Source: Gadus chalcogrammus (lineage: Eukaryota > Chordata > Actinopteri > Gadiformes > Gadidae). From it: DNA of 64,000 nucleotides. The notes under the pieces are model-generated. The model was not told the origin of the DNA and ran no database searches. It worked only from the letters and a program-made list of their open reading frames with translations. Every line of letters begins with the position of its first letter. Position 1 is the stretch's first letter. Position numbers and translations under genes: made by a program. Where the stretch lies: positions 10,646,604-10,710,603 of the forward strand of contig NC_079425.1 in NCBI RefSeq assembly GCF_026213295.1, written 5' to 3'. Of the stretch, positions 19,363 to 64,000 are shown one piece after another.

Positions 19363-21339
19363 ACTGTGTGTGGTTGTGGGTGTGTGTGTTTGATGTGCAT
19401 GCTGGGTGGTGAGGATGGGAAGGCAAGGTCACATAACAGCTGTTAATGAACTGGGGCTCTCACTGCAGTGTGATCTTGAAGCATGGTTCTTCTCATAGGC
19501 AGTCATTCACTGACTTTAATTACATAAGTATTGATACCATCCTAATGATAATGATCTGAAGTCTTTTATAATTTACATATGTCGATTTTTTTGGCAGTGA
19601 TTTCCGTCTGGATTCGGTGTGAGTCGATCTGGATTCGGTGTACGTTGCGTCTCAACAAAAATCTCCAAATTAAGTGGGGTGGGCACCAAGTCAGAGGGGC
19701 TTCAGGTGTGTCAGTTTGCGCTGCCCCTAAATGCTGTTAAATAGATTTCCCTTTGAATCCACAATGGCATAGAGAACAAATTGTAGAATGTCACATATTC
19801 AAGACCATTTATACAGCCTCTGCCACTGGAGATTTATAACACATTGGTTCTAAGCAAAATTGTAATGGTTGACAGATGTAGTTATGCATTTAGTTAGTTC
19901 CGTTATCTTTCTTGACTTATACCCTTTACATGATATTGCTATAAATAAAATCAGAAGATAATTCATTCTGGGGAAATCATGTAATATGTAAAAACCTTTG
20001 TAACCATTTTTTCTGTATGGCAACAATCATGTGAGAAGAACCGCCTTTGATCTTCCTCTATGTTTGAGGAACAATGCTGCAACTATCAGCGCAACACTCA
20101 GACAAAGCATCCCTAAGGGGCTTTACAAATCAAATATTTATAATGCTTCATGTTTGAAGTGTTCTGTGCAATGATAACTGTATCGTGATTTGTTTCAAAG
20201 AACACTCCTCTCATTGCTCATCCTCAAACCATAAAGAAAGGAAGAGTTTCCATTTCACAAGAGTCACTGAACTGAATATTCCTTCCTTGCGAACACTTGA
20301 ATTAAATGATATTGGGTAAGTCGACTTTATACCAGACAGCAGCTCTGGAGTGATTGTTCTAGAATCTTATTTCTTAAATGTAGTGCGCTAGGATTGTGCT
20401 CCCAAAGGAGACCCATATGAATCTGCTCAACCCTCCTGCCTATCCTAAAATGTATGCCCAGACATATTGTCACACAGTCTGACATTTGCGTGTCCTCAAA
20501 CACTGACTATTTCATTATATGGGCAGCATCAGAAAATTGGGCAGGTCTGTTTGATGCAGTGTAAGCATTACTGTAGCCTAATGTGTCATGGACTGGGAGG
20601 CACTCAGTCCTTAATGCGTTACTGCAGCAAGAGTGACAGGGTCCTATAGCTTTCGATACCGCCCACATCCCTCTGCTGGGAGCTTTGTTCTTATCTTCTA
20701 TTCCTCCTGGGATTTTTTTCATTTATTATGTATTTTATTTATTATGTATTGCCAATCTGACGAGGGAAGCTTTATATTTGTTTCCCTTGATTATATTATA
20801 TACACATAATAATCTATTATATCCATTATAGTATCAATAAGTATCAATCAAGTAAGTAAAATAAATATGACATAAATGCAGGCTATGCACTCATCTAAAG
20901 TCTTTGAATCAAAGGCAATCGACGTTCAATTCTTTCATCATCATTTGAAACAGGTTTATCTCGGCTGGCTGTGATGTGTCATGCTATCACGTTTCTAGCG
21001 TATAACAATAACATTGTATCGGAATGTTAAGCCACAGTGCGTTAATCCAGTAGTTCACGTATTAATACTGGAAGGTACACCCTCTTTGACGCATTCCACT
21101 TCTGTGTGGCTTCGTGTTCGTGGTGGCTCTTGGCTATGTTTTTGAGCACTGTTGTCTTGGAATGGGACGTGTGGTGGCAGCCCCCTTCATAGCCAAAGAG
21201 TATGGGAACCGCTGTTTGTAAAGTAGCTCTTCGCAAGTTTTGTCTAGCGCTTTAACACTATGCAGCCCTAGTGGTGACCGGGCACCCTGGAAAGTCTGGG
21301 AAGAAGGCAATGTAATAAAACCGAGTCCGAGGCGAGATC

Positions 21340-60558
<39,219 letters not shown>

Positions 60559-61939
60559 GTAACTCCTTCATGAACACTCAAGGTACCTCCTCAAATAACC
60601 CGTCTCCAGAGTTGATGAATGCGACTACTGTATAAATACTTATGGCTAACCAACATGCACTGATGACTGCTGACAGTTCTTGGCAGCGCACATGGACGGA
60701 ATGCGTTTGTCATACAATGTCTCCCCCTGCTGGTTGAGCTAGCTGTTACACAAAGTATTATTGATTATCTCATTTGTGGTAATGTCATAGTTTGTGTTGA
60801 CTATTTTAAATAGTTCCAGCTTAGTTATTATTGCATAATACAAAGCACTTCATGTGACGAAAAGTAATACTTCTACTCTACAATTTTTATCAACCAATCA
60901 ATCATCATAAAATACTCCCAGAATATATACATATTGCGTAAGATTCACCAATTTGATTAAATTAAATTAAATTGGTTGATGCTGCTCGGCTGTCTGCTGG
61001 TCTAATTGTTTAAACATGTGACACTTATTGTCTGCAACCTTTCATTGGGTATTGTCTTATTCAAATAAATCTCTCCACGCTTTATTGTAATTCTACATCT
61101 GTATGAAAATTAAATTGTTTATTAGGGGTGAGGTCATTATTTAGCTGACAACTGTTGTGATTTACTCCAGCTTCACGACGTGCTCATGATCGATTGGCTG
61201 TGCTGAAGCTGCAGCTGTAGCATGCGGGAGGCCAGCCAAACAAATGCTGTCAGTGGTGCATGCTACAAAGGTTTAGAATTAATATTGGAAAGAAAGCCTG
61301 TCCGAATGCTGTGTGTTCTCCTGCTGTCCGGTCGGCATTACTGTTTCTGTTAGTAGACTGATGTCATTGTTATTACAGTACAGAGTACATCGAAACAAAA
61401 AAACAATATCCTACTAACTCCCATCCAAGTGCAGTCTAATATTCCTGATGATATTCACGCTACGGCTTTAATGGAAGGGCTGTGGTATCAATTAACCCAT
61501 AGATTTATTATTTAAATAAAAATTTCGAAAAATTGGCATAAATGTGAACTGCTGAAACGATGGAAAACATGGGCCACATTTTTTAAATCCATTATGTAGT
61601 CATAGTGACTGTAAAAGATAAATGCCTAGTTACGGCTCACTGTTTTTTCTATCTCTGTGTCTCCCACAAATTGAATATTGCAACACATAAAAGAAAAATA
61701 TTCTGTTAAACCTGTCATGGTCTACTGGAGAACAGAGCTGATGTATCATCTCTTATCACAGCTGCAGTGTTGACATTATTGTCTTGCTGCAAGCGTAGCA
61801 CCCATTGAGAAAAAAACCCACAATCCTGCATTAATGTTTAATGCAGCGCTGCAGCCTCGGGGCAGTCTGTTACAATCCTCTGGACTGCTTTGTACCTGCT
61901 CCTCTTGGGGCTGCAGGGCGTTACGTGTGTTTGTATGAG

Positions 61940-61986
61940 CACACACACACACACACAGGCACACACACACAGGCACACACACATAG

Positions 61987-62080
<94 letters not shown>

Positions 62081-62116
62081 GGGTGTTGGCCTGCATATGA
62101 AAGGCATGCATATGAA

Positions 62117-62158
<42 letters not shown>
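61940..62158 (+). repeat. CA array then GT array in opposite orientation
   Basis: About 60 CA units (61940-62077) and then a GT run (62118-62158) only 40 bp away, forming a potential large foldback. Confidence 0.93.
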
Positions 62159-62159
<1 letters not shown>

Positions 62160-63040
62160 AGCAAGGAGCAAGCAAGGGAGTGAAATAATAAATGGAAGAG
62201 GGAAGGAGAGAGATTCCCTAACTCCCATTACCTTGGATTAGAATGAGGCAGGTATGATGATCAGTCGTTCATGTTATTAATTATACATCCCTCATCATCT
62301 ATTTTCTACCTCTCCTCCTGCCTGTTCTCAGGGGAGTAGATCTAATAGCTGAGGTGAGGCGGGCTCTGCTAATTACTCACCTTGCGTTGAACGAGCCCTT
62401 GCGCCCCTGCCGTGCAGTCTGGGCGGCCCCATATCAGAGCTGGGTATTTCATTAGATCCTACATGGCCGCTTTGTCGACGTGTTATTACTGCTACGTCTC
62501 TGGACCGGGCCACAGCCCACCCATCCCGCTGGACGGTTCTGGTTTGTTCTGTACCATGTGTTTGTTGTACGTTTTCAGGATTGAGATGAGCTGATAGTTA
62601 AATAGATGGGAGTGTTTGTCCAGTGTGAGTTTGGAATGACATAGTTGACGCAGCAAGTTTAGTAATTGTCAAAATGACAACACACTGCAGCCTTCAGACA
62701 AGGAATCCAAGGAGTGTGGTTGAGCTTAACAAGGGCTTCCTATCAGATACCCCTCAGGCTGCCACAAAGCAACATGCACTCTAATCCATGGTATAGGATG
62801 GTTTCCTTTCCCTCATTGAACCGCTCTTCATTGATGTTTTCCCAAGCCCAGACCGAAGAACAATCCCCACTCCTTTTGATCATGTCAACAATGATTTGGA
62901 GAGACTTCCTGTTGTTTTGTCTCATTTCACTGCAGCGCTCTCATTCTCTGTTTGGTCAATTGCTTCCTGTTGTTCCCCTGTGTGTCTGTGTGTGTGTGCG
63001 TATGTCTGTGTGTGTATACGTCTGTGTGTTTGTGTACATT

Positions 63041-63043
<3 letters not shown>

Positions 63044-63087
<44 letters not shown>
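63044..63087 (+). repeat. (GT)n microsatellite
   Basis: About 21 GT units. Confidence 0.93.
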
Positions 63088-63094
<7 letters not shown>

Positions 63095-64000
63095 TACCGA
63101 GGGAGTTCTGTTGCCAGCAGTTGGCAGCCCCTGTCTTGCATGAATAGGTATTTGATGTCACCAATCCCCATCGGCGTCTCGCCTTCCCCCAGCTCATTCT
63201 GTGCCACTGAATGTACAATATCTTGTGTGCATTTATGTCACATATACATACATGACGCAGCAGAAGTCATGGATGGACAATGCCAGCCTGTAATATGGAA
63301 TGTTTGTTTTCATGCAAGTTTAGTTACTTTTGGTTTTTAATTTTGAATGTGCGTCCGTGTGCTATGTGTACGTTTGAAAGCAGCACTTCTGTAGCATCGT
63401 TTGGAACAGTAGAAGAGACTCCTGACCGGGCCTTGTCATTAATATTGTCCTCGACAGGTTCAGGTTACCATGGGAACCATAGCCGATCAGCAGCCCTATC
63501 AGAGGGTTGCATGGACCCACTATGGATTCAGTGTCATTGGGCATTTGCACCCCACCCCCCCACCCCCGCTCTACATCAGTCATCATATTCGGCCCATCAT
63601 GGGAAAGGTGTGGTCGGCGAGTCTCACGGTGGTTCTGCCTACGTTTCCCACACTCCTCTCTGTCTTCATCGGCTTTCTTCGAGGCCTTCACCACATGTCA
63701 CCATAGCATATTATTTGGCCTCCATGTCGCATGTGATTCAAGTCATGCCATCAAGGCGCTCTCCACCAGGACGGTCTGTGGGCACGTTCACATGGAATGA
63801 TTCATCGATTCCTCCAGAATCCCCAATCCCACGTGCAGCCCGTGTTGCCTCTGGTTTTGTGTCTCATGTTATGCTTTCCACAAGCCGCTGAGTAAACTGT
63901 CCAAAAGCCTCTTCTTGTTCTTCGTCTTGGATGATTTATTGTGTTCAACAAAGTGACATTTCCCTCTATACGGTTGAAGTTTACTACTTCATCAATCTCA

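Larger units (their letters stand above)
17651..21339. other. divergent nucb2/plekha7 spacer
   Basis: About 3.7 kb between two genes transcribed away from each other. It holds the inverted-repeat copy A (17936-18307), a TAC run, two GT arrays and otherwise AT-rich sequence. No rps13 or pik3c2a exon was recognised in it. Confidence 0.6.
60559..64000. other. plekha7: plekha7 intron 8 (continues beyond window)
   Basis: I searched by eye for the expected continuation (an HTGMR-type PH exon) and did not find it. The stretch holds CA/GT arrays at 61940-62077, 62118-62158 and 63044-63087. Confidence 0.6.

Noticed and set aside
19061..19432. Long ORFs of His-Thr or Cys-Val repeats over CA/GT arrays (also at 22261, 56198, 59191, 61776, 62714)
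   Set aside because: Dinucleotide repeats stay open in several frames on both strands; there is no coding signal outside the repeat.

Overview
The window is a vertebrate, almost certainly teleost, nuclear genome segment with three protein-coding genes, all recognised by exon-level homology recalled from the human proteins. From left to right they are caprin1 (+ strand, coding exons 582-8927), nucb2 (- strand, coding exons 17222 down to 11888) and the 5' part of plekha7 (+ strand, first coding exon at 21340, eight coding exons seen up to 60558, continuing beyond the window). GT-AG introns, poly(A) signals, long AC/GT microsatellites, a hAT-type MITE, a solo LTR and an L2-type LINE tail all fit a teleost. 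The very high density of long dinucleotide arrays resembles gadids such as cod, but that is only an impression.

Layout. 1-9470: caprin1, an RNA-binding stress-granule protein, with 16 coding exons, a complete 738-bp hAT-type MITE in one intron, several poly-C tracts and two possible C-termini. 9470-11660: caprin1/nucb2 intergenic stretch carrying a solo LTR. 11660-17650: nucb2, with 12 coding exons plus a 5' UTR exon; the reconstructed protein is 484 residues and contains an exactly 82-residue nesfatin-1 segment followed by Lys-Arg. One nucb2 intron uses a GC donor, and its introns hold a 61-bp near-perfect palindrome, a hairpin repeat family and a minisatellite. 17650-21340: the divergent nucb2/plekha7 spacer. 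21340-64000: plekha7, whose first three exons (WW domains) are packed into 0.4 kb and followed by a 30.6-kb intron. After that come exons 4-8, covering the end of WW2, the linker and the first part of the PH domain.

The divergent nucb2-plekha7 pair keeps the human chromosome 11 NUCB2/PLEKHA7 orientation, but rps13 and pik3c2a, which lie between them in human, are not seen here. The three genes do not form a pathway; the grouping is a synteny block.

Most of the second half is the large plekha7 intron. The best leads there are three short ORFs (27411-27550, 34962-35044, 39830-39894), each opening with ATG and ending in phase 2 at a GT donor, the phase needed to splice onto exon 4. They would make alternative N-termini lacking the WW domains. 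The other main lead is a ~370-bp sequence present twice in inverted orientation (17936-18307 and 25292-25662), which on one reading encodes an uncaptioned protein C-terminus followed by a 3'-UTR-like tail. All calls come from reading the sequence by eye; no database search was run.
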